Part shown: positions 47,630 through 58,082 of the stretch, one piece after another
Position numbering within the stretch: the first letter of the stretch is position 1
Layout of the letters: each line of letters begins with the position of its first letter
Assembly: GCA_029582165.1 (NCBI GenBank)
Contig: CM055893.1
Coordinates: 24,465,179 to 24,529,178, forward strand
Direction: 5' to 3'
Length of the DNA stretch: 64,000 nt
DNA from: Portulaca oleracea
Lineage: Eukaryota > Streptophyta > Magnoliopsida > Caryophyllales > Portulacaceae
Notes under the pieces: model-generated
The model's input: only the letters and a program-made list of their open reading frames with translations
What the model was told of the DNA's origin: nothing
Databases searched by the model: none
Program-made: the position numbers and the translations under genes

Positions 47630-49102
47630 CGGGTCTTGTGTTCTTCAATGATCAAGACTCCTTGTATTTATAGTGCGGGTAACCGAATGACCAAACTTGG
47701 ACAAATCTTGATCAATCACAACATAATCCTCATAAGAATGGATTTTTTTTTAAATTCGGGTATATAGGGTTGGATTGGTCCACTCTCTACATGGTTAAGA
47801 GACCAACCTGCGGTTAAAAACCTCCTACCTCAGGATCAGAAATTAACCAAAGACCAAAACAACTTTAAAAAAAAGGAGCCAACGTCCCTCACAGATAGGG
47901 ACAACACAACTAGCTTGACCAACAACCAAACAAAAAAAACTACTACTTAGCAAACGTCCCTCTCAGATTAATAGGGACAACACGAAACCACTGCTTGGCA
48001 AACCACAAGCCTATCAGCCACCTTGATTAACACAACGCCGCCCAACAGCCACTTGACTACCACCACAGTGCCATCACTGGCACTTCACTCTCTCGACAAA
48101 CCTGCCTTGAAGCAACCCAGAAACTGAACAGAACCGAACCTTACTGCCAGGTCACCGCCGTCGTAGCCGACCTCCATGTTTCTCTGACCCTTAGGCCAGT
48201 GACCGCCCTATCTTGGTTGGAACTTGACCTCCATATGTGAGGCTCAAATTAGGGGAGCAAAAGTGAGAATTTAATTTTTCTCACTGTTCCGATGCATAGA
48301 TATCTTAAGGAAGGCTAGAACAAGACCCAGAGAGTCATGACTCAAAAGGCTTTCATGGCTACAACAAAGAGAGGAAGGACCATGGTCAAAGCTAATAATC
48401 CATGGCTACCACAAAAGTGGGTTTATGCAGAAGAAAGAAGAAGAGGGGGAGGGGGAGGGGAACCCCCTTTCTCTAACTCATAGACATCTCCCAATAGGTG
48501 GACCTAATCTCTTTCTGGAGAATGTAAGAAAGAGGCACTCTAGAGAGAAGGGAGAGCCCTTCTCTCTAAAGCCCTTAGAGATCTGATTCTTCATAAGAAT
48601 GGATATATGATCCTCTAGATTCTCTTAATATCATGATATGATTATAAAAGCTCTTCCACCTTTTTATATATTGCCAAAGAAGAAATAAACTATAATATGC
48701 ATGGAATAAAGCATGAGAATTAATATCAAAAAACATTGGCAAATAATGGAAGTTGGTACGTGCAGTATAATATGATTTGCAAATCCAATCCATCACAAAA
48801 TCATGAATATTGGGGGGGAATCACGTACAACACTATTTGCTACCTACGTGGACAATTAATATTGCTATCATTAATATTAGTACGTATGTGGACATAATAT
48901 AGACATGTTATTCAAGATTCTCATAAAATATATCTTGCATCAATCAAATATATTGTATCTATAATTATAAATTTAATATTTACTATAATCTTGAAGGATT
49001 TATTACAATCAAATGTTGCCTTTATAATCCATATTTTAATTAATTATACTTTTTATCTTGCATCAAAATAATATTAATTATAATATTAAAAGTAACTAAA
49101 CA
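47627..49102 (-). mobile_element. Relic Sirevirus-type LTR, interrupted and truncated
   Basis: The minus strand from 49102 begins TGTTTAGTTACTTTTAAT and runs through TATTATTTTGATGCAAGA, closely matching the start of the Copia LTR at 16907. It ends near the TATA region TATAAATACAAGGAGTC (about 47655-47671), which matches 35571 onward. The R and U5 parts are missing at the TA tract. It is a much older relative of the Copia family above and carries the retroposon at 47744-48590. Confidence 0.75.
47744..48590 (-). mobile_element. Non-coding 847-bp retroposon with 14-bp target duplication
   Basis: Flanked by TCATAAGAATGGAT on both sides (47730-47743 and 48591-48604). On the minus strand it ends in an A run (47744-47752), so it moved by a poly(A)-primed mechanism. 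The 5' part has repeated CTTTCTCTCTA/AGAGAGAAGG and C-rich motifs. No endonuclease or reverse transcriptase sequence is present, so it depends on a LINE; a 5'-UTR-plus-tail LINE derivative is the best guess. Confidence 0.88.
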
Positions 49103-49339
49103 ATTTCTTAGTTATTGCAAGTTGATCTATTTGAGGTACATATGATCAAGCTCAGTACACAAGTACATATGACATAATGAACTCCATCATGAAAAGCTTG
49201 CGATTTCTAGCTTTTTTGCATGAATGGACTAGCATTGAAAGTACCAAATGGTACAAAGAAAAGCTTTTTCTGTGTTTTTTTATTTTTTTTTTGTTGGTGG
49301 GGGGGTCAGACTAGTTTACATGTCAACCTAATTATTGTT
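49103..49339. other. Spacer downstream of the COX7a-like gene
   Basis: A short AT-rich spacer with a T run (49270-49290) and a G run (49297-49305). No feature is recognised. Confidence 0.5.
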
Positions 49340-49423
49340 GATGCTATTTTGTTGGACTGTGCTTCTGGCACTTGAGTCCTATTAATAAAATTGGGTCTAG
49401 GCCCTTCACTTATCGAAAAAAAA
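49340..49423 (+). mobile_element. 84-bp retroposon remnant with 13-bp target duplication
   Basis: A LINE-type 3' end (TTGGGTCTAGGCCCTTCAC, then an A run at 49416-49423) flanked by CCTAATTATTGTT at 49327-49339 and 49424-49436. It is an extremely 5'-truncated insertion, 61 bp beyond the stop codon of the COX7a-like gene, and so probably within or just past its 3' UTR. Confidence 0.85.
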
Positions 49424-49496
49424 CCTAATTATTGTTACTATGATTCACTTTGGTTGGCGAACTTTTATAATGAGCGCACGTAAGTCTTGCTGGCAT

Positions 49497-49847
49497 TCAT
49501 GATCCCTTTTTGCCAATCCCATGAGACATGATGTATATTCCCCTTCCCTAAACAAAGTCACCAAATAGAACATGAATTAGCTGGTTTAGGTACGTCAATG
49601 TTTATAATACAACTCAATTTTTATATATCTGGAATTCCAAGTGATTTGTATGATTAGAAGGCAACTATGGTTTGATTAGAAGGCAACTCACAAGGAGGAC
49701 AACGGAAGAAGCAGCGAAAGCAAGTGGAATGGCGACTGAAATAATCTTGTCATGGGGTCCTTTGAGATGAGTGTATTTTTGGACACTCTGAAAGTACTTT
49801 TGCTTCTCCTTCAGCTTTTCTACAGGCCTAAATGGTATTTCTGTCAT
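49497..49847 (-). CDS. Cytochrome c oxidase subunit 7a-like small protein (two exons)
   Basis: Minus-strand exons 49692-49847 and 49497-49547 flank a 144-bp phase-0 intron (donor CTT/GTGAGT, acceptor TTTGTTTAG/GG) and encode 68 residues. The conserved plant blocks are FRPVEKL, KYFQSVQKYTHLKGP, DKIISVAIPLAFAASS and the tail GRGIY.MSHGIGKK. From memory this matches the Arabidopsis family of about 68 residues annotated as cytochrome c oxidase subunit 7a-like. One hydrophobic segment (about residues 35-58) would span the inner mitochondrial membrane, with the KLKEKQK part on one side; a role in complex IV is known only by family. The frame is intact. CAG directly before the ATG resembles a splice acceptor, so a 5' UTR intron is possible. 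Confidence 0.85.
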
Positions 49848-49969
49848 TCTGCATCAAACAAGATATCTAACTATTAGAAAACTTACCCAGGTTAGTTGTC
49901 GAGCATAAGCCCATTCTTGCCCATTCCTGCATGATATTATGAAATCATTCTTGGACCTTCAAACATTGG

Positions 49970-50238
49970 CCCTGCTCTTTTGTGCTACTCCACACCCCAC
50001 ATATTATATTTTACCATATTTACCCCAATTTTTCATATCATATTACACTCTTCCTCATTTTACCACAATAATCATAAATTTCTCTCTCACTTGTCTCCTC
50101 AATTTTTCACTTTTTCTATCCCCATCTACCATATCAATCATTCTTACTACAAATTTTACCTTTGTCATACTACACTTTTTACTATCTTTCTATTTCACAT
50201 CATTATCCACACTCTACCATCCACATAAAAGAGTAGGG
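49970..50238 (+). mobile_element. MITE with CCCTGCTCTTTTGTG ends
   Basis: 269 bp with terminal inverted repeats CCCTGCTCTTTTGTG and CCCTACTCTTTTATG and a pyrimidine-rich interior (TACCATATC motifs). It is related to the minus strand of 13685-13950. No clear target duplication is seen. It lies 122 bp upstream of the COX7a-like ATG and thus in its promoter region. Confidence 0.7.
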
Positions 50239-50244
50239 ATTTAA

Positions 50245-50536
50245 GGGAGAAATGATAAATGTTTTGGACAAGACACTTGTTAGGTGTCTTGTGATGCTAC
50301 AAAACCTATATATTTGTAAATTAAATTGCAAAAAAATGACATGATTGACTTCTACAACAATAATAATATATATAAATGTTATAAAATCACATTTTTGTCT
50401 ATATTTTTTAAAATTGATAATTGATAATTAATAGTATCTGTAAAAAAAATTGAAATTAAAAATAATAATAAATATTCATTTTATAAAAGAGAAGACATTT
50501 AAGCAATGTCTTGGGGCAAGACACTTATCATCACCC
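50245..50536 (+). mobile_element. MITE-like inverted-repeat element flanked by TTAA
   Basis: 292 bp with imperfect terminal inverted repeats of about 35 bp: GGGAGAAATGATAAATGTT on the left and GGGTGATGATAAGTGTCTT read inward from the right. TTAA stands on both sides (50241-50244, 50537-50540). It is non-coding. The superfamily is unclear. Confidence 0.7.
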
Positions 50537-51374
50537 TTAAGTTTATTGTTACAAGCCCAATAATTTCATAGTCTAGGACGACACTTTTGGAAATTCCATT
50601 TGCTGTTGCAATAAAAAAACATTATGGGACAACCTTCAAATAACAACCAAAATTGGTATCAAGGTTAACAAATAATTGCAGAACTTGATAAGTTCTCGAT
50701 ACATATCTTGTTACAATGGAATACAAATTACATTTTTTTATTGAAGACACAAATCACAAAACTATGATGGGTGCTTAATAGCCATTTTATGGGACTTTGA
50801 TTTTGAAGAACCCCCCCCCCCCCAGCAAAAAAAAAGACACAAAGACACACCAAAATCCTGAAATCTGCTCTTTCTATAAAAAGAGGGCTTCAATTGGAGG
50901 TTAAGGCATTAACAAATTGGATTCATCTATCAACATCATAGATAATGAAAATACAAGTTCAAAAACTGAATAAGATAATATTGCGTTGCAATATCTATAA
51001 TAAACTAATGAATAACAACCTCAAATTGGTTTATGGTAAAAATCATACCCATTGAGGATGAGTAGAATGAGAGAGAAGTGTAGATGAGAAATGAAATGTA
51101 GAGAAGGAAATGAAAGAGTAACTGTGTTCTGCGTATGGAAATTTGCGGTGAAATGCAACTGTGTAAGAGAGGAAAGCGGAGGCAATTTCGTTAAATTTTG
51201 AAGCTACACCATTTGCTTTGTTGACATGGTATGCATCCATCGCTCCATAATAGTTTGAGACTGTTATATACAACACAAAATTTTAGTAGTTTTGCACCCA
51301 AAAGTAAGTACATTTATTGTTTATCAAAAAATTAATAAAGTAAATGTATTTACCATTCTAAAGGATTTTGATTA
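50537..51374. other. Spacer without a recognised gene
   Basis: Contains a C run (50811-50823). A 77-codon minus frame (51276-51043) has no recognisable domain. Its start region (TTGACATGGTATGCATCCATCG, about 51220) resembles 56128-56150, so both may be old copies of one repeat. Confidence 0.45.
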
Positions 51375-51597
51375 TATTCCCTATGTTCTTTTTGTCATTT
51401 ATGGTGTTCAGTGTCAATCTTTAATCAATAACTTTTAATAAAAAAATAATAATATTATACTTTTTCAATAGTATTTTTTATTCTGAATCTAATGACATCA
51501 ATTTTATATGATGAGTCATTATACAAATTAAGATATTAACGGTCAAAGTTTTTATCATAATTTTCAAGACGACAGATAAATAAAAACGGAGGTAGTA
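51375..51597. mobile_element. Stowaway-like MITE
   Basis: About 223 bp starting TATTCCCTATGTTCTTTTTG and ending AAAACGGAGGTAGTA, with a TA at each end. The right end carries the recognisable CGGAGG.AGTA Stowaway terminus; the left terminus has diverged. Confidence 0.75.
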
Positions 51598-51695
51598 ATA
51601 TACTCTCTTCATTCCTCAATATGTCTCACTTTAACTAATTCTTTATTTTGGTAAGATTTTAGAGCAATCTAGCTCTAAAAAAGTTAAGAACAAAA

Positions 51696-53310
51696 TGCTA
51701 TGAGAGGGCCGAGGCACGAGGCGAGAGGAAGCGAAGAGGGAGTCAGTAGAGAGAGAGTAGGCAGCCATGAAAGCTCTGGTTTTCAAACAATTTTCGTAGG
51801 AAACCTTCCGAAAAATTTAGATAAATTTTGCTTGAGTGGAATATTCAGGAGATTTGCTCTAGTGAAGGCAATTTTCATCATCAGTCGAAAAGGGAGGTCT
51901 TCAAATTTTGGATTTGTTCAAGTGTGGAAGCATCAACAAGCAGCAATATGCATTTAACAACTGCATGGAAGATCTATCAGGGTAGGAATATAATTGTAGA
52001 TTGGGCCAAGAACAAACAATAAGAAGAGTAGCATGGTTTGGGTCCCTAAAGGAAATTCTCAGCCAGGAACCCCTAATTCTGAAAAAAGCAAGTTTTAGAG
52101 TTCAAGGAGAAACCAACAATGATTTCTTGGATTGGTTGCGGCAAAGTATTGTATGCAAGTCCAATGATCCAAGGGACCTTGATGCTTTAGCTTCTTTAAT
52201 AAGAAATAATTTTGGGCCTTCCTCCAAAATTACTGCTCTTAGTGGCGTCAAGTTTTTGTTAACCTTTGCCACGGTTAAGGAAATGGAAGAAGTAATCGCA
52301 AATCCAAAGGAGCTCAGTGATTGGTTCTATGAAATCAAACCATGGTCCATGTACGAAACTGCTGACTCGAGAAGAGTTTGGCTCGACATTACTGGAGTTC
52401 CTCCTTATAGATGGAATTGGGAGAATTTCCAACATTGCACTCAGCCATGGGGCAAGCTATTGTCATTAGCAAGGTACATCTCATCAACCAATCAGTTTGA
52501 AGTGACGAGAGCTTTAATTCAAACGGAAGTATTCTCATGAATCGAAGGACAAGTGCTTTTAGACATTCAAAGTTGCTCCTTTAGGGTATTCATTCATGAG
52601 GTGAGCTCTCACCTCATCCCTCCAACCATTGGTCATGAATGTAAGCGAGATAATGATTCAGAATTCAGTTATTCCAATGACAATAATGTTCCTGTCGATG
52701 AGGGTGTCTTGCAGCCTCAAGGCAGCAATGGTTCGGTTCCTGAATCTCCATTAAACCCCGTAGTCTGCGGTCCAATGAGTCAAAGCGGGAAGGATTTCAA
52801 CAGTCTAACTGCAATAATATCCTCTCTCTCATAGGAATTCGAGTAAGTTAATGCAACAGCTATCTAGCTTCGAATATTTAGAGGAAGTAAAAAAAACTCA
52901 ATGATCAAACCAATGCCCTTAAAGAGAAGTTAATTTCTACCTTGCAGTGGCAGGAAGTTGAACAGCTTCACATTCTTGAAATGGGCAAACAGAGTGATGT
53001 GGCTGAGTTGGAAACTTTGAATGAGAATTCCCTTGCAGTGGTCCCAATGAACTTTGATCATCGGCTCTTAATTGAGTCAACTACACTTGGAGACATAGCA
53101 ACATTGGGAGTAGAAAAATCAGTTGAAGTTATTGTTGAAAATAATCCTCAAATTGGTGGTCAAATGTCACTAGAAAAATCAAATGAAATTGTGGACAGTT
53201 GTGTGCTTCAAGTGGCTGATTCTATTTGCTCTGATCATGCCAATCATGATGCAATCAGCAAGGATGTTAATGTTAAGGGTACTGATGATGTTTGCTCCAT
53301 TTCTTCTTGA
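51696..53310 (+). pseudogene. LINE ORF1 with RRM and DUF4283-like domains
   Basis: 51700-51957 encodes an RRM with TIFVGNLPKNLDKFCLSGIF (RNP2-like) and SSNFGFVQV (RNP1-like). In shifted frames, 52001-52540 carries the DUF4283-like block with LDWLRQSIVC, WFYEIKPWSMYE and RRVWLDITGVPPYRWNWENF, closely similar in layout to 58674-59120. The pieces 52553-52834 and 52942-53310 are Ser/Asn/Glu-rich. Frameshifts occur near 51950, 52540 and 52835. It would bind element RNA. The 5' end of the frame is uncertain. Confidence 0.78.
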
Positions 53311-53899
53311 GATGACTCCATAGTGAATGCAAGAAACTACATTGCGGAGCAGCCGATTAGATTCGGGAAACAGAGTGGTTTTATGAAAACCAAAAAGAAA
53401 TGCATTTCAAAGATGTCTAGTGATGATAAATGGTCTGCCAGGAAGAGAAAGAAAATCAAAGAGAGTTCTAGAAGGAAAAGCTCCCATGAAATTCGATCTC
53501 TTCCTACCAGTTTAGATTATGATTGCTGAAAATTTGATGTAGCTTGTGTTAGGCGTTGGGATCGTGGTGAAGACTAGCAAGTTGTCTGGGAAAGGTTTAA
53601 TGGTGAAAGAAGTGCATCATTCCTCAGGCGCTGCTTATGTTTCTGACGACAAGAAAGTTTCAAGTATGATCAAGATGGGTCTGAGGGCTGAAAATGAAAG
53701 TGAATTTGGCTTTCCTTTTGGAGCCTCTTATGTGCTGCAAAACTCATTTGAATTCAAAAGTGCAAATCTTGGATGCCTGTGCTCGGTTATTTGGTTGGAA
53801 TTATCTTCTGCAGTGGATGCAAGGACTTCAATGACATTGGAAATTGGCTTGGCAAGGAGTTCTTTTTTTTTTTCTGGTGTTGATTTCTCTGTTGCTCTT
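53311..53899 (+). pseudogene. Basic C-terminal remnant of the LINE reading frame
   Basis: Frames 53323-53529 (Lys/Arg/Ser-rich) and 53546-53905 show no domain I recognise. They probably represent the end of ORF1 and a scrap of ORF2 or 3' UTR, cut at 53899 by the LTR element. Confidence 0.45.
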
Positions 53900-55490
53900 T
53901 GTTAGATTCAGATTTGATGCCAGTTGTTAGTCACTTATTAGGGTGTAAAATAGAGCAATATATGCAGCGGAAGCGAAATACATGATGATTATGAAATCGA
54001 GGATAATAATAAAGAGAGGCAAAGATAAATAGGGTTAGACAGTAATTTTACATGGGAAACCGAAGAACTCGGAGAAAAACCCATGGGCGACAACCAATAT
54101 CCACTAGTTGAAAAAGGGAGATATTACGACAAGTAGAATTTACGTGAACTCTCGTAGACTCTCACAATCTATGGATGAGTAGGGTGATGATGTGGACATA
54201 ACACCGTACCTCCCTCGTGGGGGGTTTTGAAGGCTCTCACATCGACTACATTGGTCGCTCGCCGCTTATCACAAGGTGAATAATGACCTCTATTTATAGG
54301 CATAAACCTCCTATAGATCTGGCTTGAGTTCCACTCCAAATACAATTAGGTTTTAGCTAGAATGCTATTACAATAGGAAACTAACCTAAATATAATTAGG
54401 AAATAAAATAATTTCCTCATAGCAACCAACAACTTGGAGTCCAACAGGTTTAGAAAACTTGCCAAATAATGAGTCAAGAGAATTTGGGCCATTAACCCAA
54501 CAATCTCCACCTTGGAACAAATTCTTCGATTACCGTCAAAGAACCCTGAAATTTATCTTGCCAATGAACTTCTCACGTCACCCTATTAACAACACTCTAT
54601 CACCCCAGATCTAATAACCAAATTCTGACTTCATCTTGAATTTGATTGAACCTGGCTCTGAAGGAATTTGACCTGACTCCGGAAGGATTAGAATTTTACT
54701 AAATCTGGTTGTACCCGGCTCTGAAGGAATTTCACCAGACTCCGGATGGATAGAAATTTGACTGAATCTGGCTGTACCCGACTCTTGAAGGAATTTAACC
54801 TGACTCCGGTAGGATTCGACTCTTGAAGGAGTTTAACTAGTTTCCGGTAGAATCTGAATCTCATTGAACCTAGCTCTGATACCATTTGTTAGGGATCAGA
54901 TTCAGATTTGATGCCAGTTGTTAGTCAGTTGTTAGGGTGTAAAATAAAGCAATATATGCAGCGGAAGGGAAATACAGGATGATTATGAAATCGAGGATAA
55001 TAATAAAGAGAGGCAAAGATAAATAGGGTGAGACAATAATTTTACATGGGAAACCGAAGAACTCGGAGAAAAACCCATGGGCGACAACCAATATCCACTA
55101 GTAGAAAAAGGGAGATATTACAAGAGGTAGAATTTATGTAAACTCTCGTAGACTCTCGCAATCTAGGGATGAGTAGGGTGATGATGTGGAAATAACACCG
55201 TACCTCCCTTGTGGGGAGTTTTGAAGGCTCTTACATCGACTACATTGGTCGCTCGCCGCTTATCACAAGGTGAATAAAGGTCTCTATTTATAGGTTCCTA
55301 TAGATCTGGCTTGAGTTCCACTCCAAATACAATTAGGTTTTAGCTAGAATGCTATTAAAATTAGGAAACTAACCTAAATATAATTAGAAATAAAATAATT
55401 TTCTAATAGCAACCAACAACTTGGAGTCCAAACAGGTTTAGGAAACTTGCCAAATAATGAGTCAAGAGAATTTGGGCCATTAACCCAACA
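53900..55490 (-). mobile_element. Short non-autonomous LTR retrotransposon (TRIM-like, Copia-derived)
   Basis: 1,591 bp on minus with LTRs of 603 and 604 bp (53900-54502, 54887-55490) and target duplication CTCTT (53895-53899, 55491-55495). The 384-bp internal region has a TGGTATCAGAGC primer site two bases from the 5' LTR (minus; plus 54873-54884) and the polypurine tract AAGGTGGAGAT (plus 54503-54514), both Copia-type. There is no coding capacity. The LTRs differ at roughly 25-30 positions by eye (4-5%), so it is older than the two large elements. Confidence 0.93.
54640..54850 (-). repeat. Tandem repeats inside the TRIM-like element
   Basis: Three to four units of about 60 bp built around GGCTCTGAAGGAATTT and CTGACTCCGG fill most of the internal region between primer site and polypurine tract. 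Confidence 0.8.
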
Positions 55491-56077
55491 CTCTTGCTAT
55501 CAAGTAGCAGTCTGCACAAGATTTGGTTGAAAAATAGGGGCAGTTCTTTTGATCCTCATGTAAAGGGTGAATAGTCTGATGCAACAACAATAGTCTTCAA
55601 ATGTGTTTTGCAATTTTGCTCTATTTGTTCATCAAGAGGAACACAAAAGTTTGGTTCTGCAAATCGTTAAACGGAGCCTCTGGTTATGGTTTTTTGGTAG
55701 GAAGTTGGTGTAACTGGTTGTATCATTTTTTTTACTGCAAGGGTTTTCAGATCTCATGGATGGTGTTTCTCAGTTTGTAGCCTACTTTTGGCTGTTGCGG
55801 CCTGACTGATTGTATTGGTTCAGTCTGACTTTGCGAATAAAAGGGTCCTTTGACTGTTAATTATTAAAAAAAATTAATTCTTTATTTTTCACAATATTTG
55901 TTACTTTACAATTCCAATACAATATTAATGATAATTTTCTAAATTTACCTCTCGCTTTTATCATTACCAATTCAAAAAAAATAGAAATGTATTTATTAAT
56001 TTTGTCATTTTCAATACAATTATCATTGTCAATATTAATATGTTAAATGTGACAATTGTTGAGGAAAGGTGGGAGTA

Positions 56078-58082
56078 TATGCTAATTGTCACCCTCGGGC
56101 AATGATTAACAAATACACTAGCTACGTTGATATGGTACACATCTATCGTTCAGTAACCTATACTAATTATAAAAGTGAATAAGGCAATCCATTGTCCCCA
56201 TATTGATTTACATCTTTGCCCCTCACCAAAAATTAAAAACCTTCTGAAAAGCTTTCAAACTTGGGTGTCCCAATTGTCAGTTTCCAAAAATACCCTTTTA
56301 ATGTTGTCCACTGGCTAAATTGTGTTTTTCTTCTCAAACCTACACAATTTCTTCATTTGCATCAGAACCCCCTGCTTTCGCTTTCGCTCTGCAATTACCA
56401 TGGAAGGTGGACTCTACTTGTCATTCAATTATGTGCTCTCTTTTTGTGTCCGATCGTTCTACACCCGCTGTTTCTCCCGTCTTCGATCGTTTACTTGTAA
56501 GCGGTGACTCTCTATTTTTGGCAAAAGCAAAGCTATTAGGGTTACAGATACGCATACAACTGTATCATTTCGGTCAGAGTCTCATAACCCTTTTATTCTT
56601 TGCAATTTAGTTCTGCATGTGTTTGATTATGCCTTTGTTCATGCACTAATTGCATATACCGTGGCTTGTAATCAAGCCTGCCTAAGTGGTACAGATACAG
56701 TGAAAAAAGAATGGTTAATTTAGTTTTTTTTTGTGTAGTCTGTTTATAATTCAGTAATTTTTGATCGTGTTTGAGTTAATTGAATTTGAAGAATTTGATT
56801 TTGTTGTATCCTTGGTTGTGTTGTTCAACAAGTTGTAGTGAATAGTTGCTGATGTGGCTGAACAAAGTCTCGTAATGTTGGACTCATGGTAGCTAATTTC
56901 TTTAAGTTTTGGTCCTAAATATGTACAATAGTTAAAAGCAAATAAGAGTTGTTGTGTCCCACTTTTAATTGACAAAGCTACGTACCCTTGTTAATGTCAT
57001 GATCAGTGTGTTCTCATTTTTTGTTTTACAGATATTGCAATGAAGGACCAAAGTCCATTGCCACTTGCAATCATATAGCTAAAAGTTTGACAGCTCAACT
57101 AGAATTATGGTAAAACTGGTGAACTTTTTGCAATCTTTGTGGGAAAAGGAAAATGAAATGAAAAAATAAAGTGAAAACCTACCAACCTAGAACCCACCCA
57201 TCAAATTAATAGTACTCTTTCTCTAATTCTCTCTTTACTGTATTGCTTGTGTACCCAACCCCAGACATTGATCTTTCCTTATATCCAGGCATTCTCTTTT
57301 ATGCTCTGCCTTCTCCGTGCGAAGATCAAAAGTTTCATTTTGTTCCAAAGAGTTAGACCATTCATCAAAATTAAAAGGAGTAAGTAACTTAACTGCACAC
57401 TAACTTTCAATTGTAAATAAAGGATTTCATATGTCAGTAATTTCAATTTTCGAAATGGGGTTGCATATGTCAATTGTACTAATTAAAAGTAGGCTTTATT
57501 AATGTTGATTGGGTTTATTAGTGTGAGTTCATGTTTAGTTTAATTGAAGGCTCTTGCACGAATTTAGCAATTATAAATGCATGTCATTCATTTCTATTGA
57601 TTGTAAATTAATCTGCGTACAATTTCTTAAAAGCAAATGAAAAACTTAATTTTTGAAGTTTATTCAGCTTGTGTTGTTTAATTTATTGTTTGGTTTGATT
57701 AGATGGGATTTAGTCGACATGAATGAACAAAATTTCCAAGATTATGCACGGATTGGCTTTTAGCAAAATTTTCAAGAGTTCCAATCATGAAGTGGTAGAA
57801 AAGCATATATAATGCTAATGGATATGCAAAAGGTCCAGTTAGAAGTATATCCATGTCATCAAATTTTGAGGTAAATCACCTAATTAAACCCATTATAGCA
57901 TTTTATTTTTGTTTTTGAAAACGGATATAATTGAACTTTTATGTTTATGGATAATCAGTAGTAGATAGGATTAGTAGTGCCAATTAATTGCTGTTGGTCC
58001 AACTTTGATAATTTAATAATTTTGGGTATTTATGTGCAAAATTTTGTAACATGATTAATATTTTTCATTTATTTATTTATAA
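56078..58082. other. Spacer with unassigned short open frames
   Basis: No gene is called. Around 56260-56610 three overlapping frames stay open for 60-96 codons in a slightly GC-richer patch with ATGG at 56400, but none shows a known domain. A possible exon lies at 57030-57120 (after TTTTACAG at 57030). These could be remnants of one broken gene; evidence is weak. Confidence 0.35.

Larger units (their letters stand above)
51650..55875 (+). mobile_element. RRM-type LINE without ORF2, nested in a MITE
   Basis: Flanked by TAATTCTTTATTTT (51636-51649 and 55876-55889). It has an RRM-type ORF1, then a 3' UTR-like end with GCGAATAAAAGGGTCC and a short A run (55867-55874). Without the nested LTR element it is about 2.63 kb, far shorter than a full LINE. 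No endonuclease or reverse transcriptase motif is present. Since both termini and the target duplication exist, it is either an internally deleted copy or a non-autonomous LINE. Confidence 0.85.
51601..56077. mobile_element. Second Stowaway-like MITE, split by a LINE
   Basis: Left piece 51601-51649 starts TACTCTCTTCATTCCTCAA; right piece 55890-56077 ends TTGAGGAAAGGTGGGAGTA, its inverted counterpart. Removing the LINE and one copy of the 14-bp duplication gives a MITE of about 237 bp. It abuts the previous MITE almost directly. Confidence 0.8.

Noticed and set aside
49850..49886. 5' UTR intron of the COX7a-like gene with donor GGTAAGT at about 49886
   Set aside because: The implied intron would be under 50 bp, too short for plants; the CAG before the ATG may join a more distant exon that I cannot locate.
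51043..51276. 77-codon minus frame as a small gene
   Set aside because: Low-complexity Ser/Phe/His end, no domain, and a related non-coding segment at 56128 suggests a repeat.
56261..56610. Possible host gene start
   Set aside because: Three overlapping frames stay open but none has a recognisable domain or a clear splice continuation; left as unassigned.
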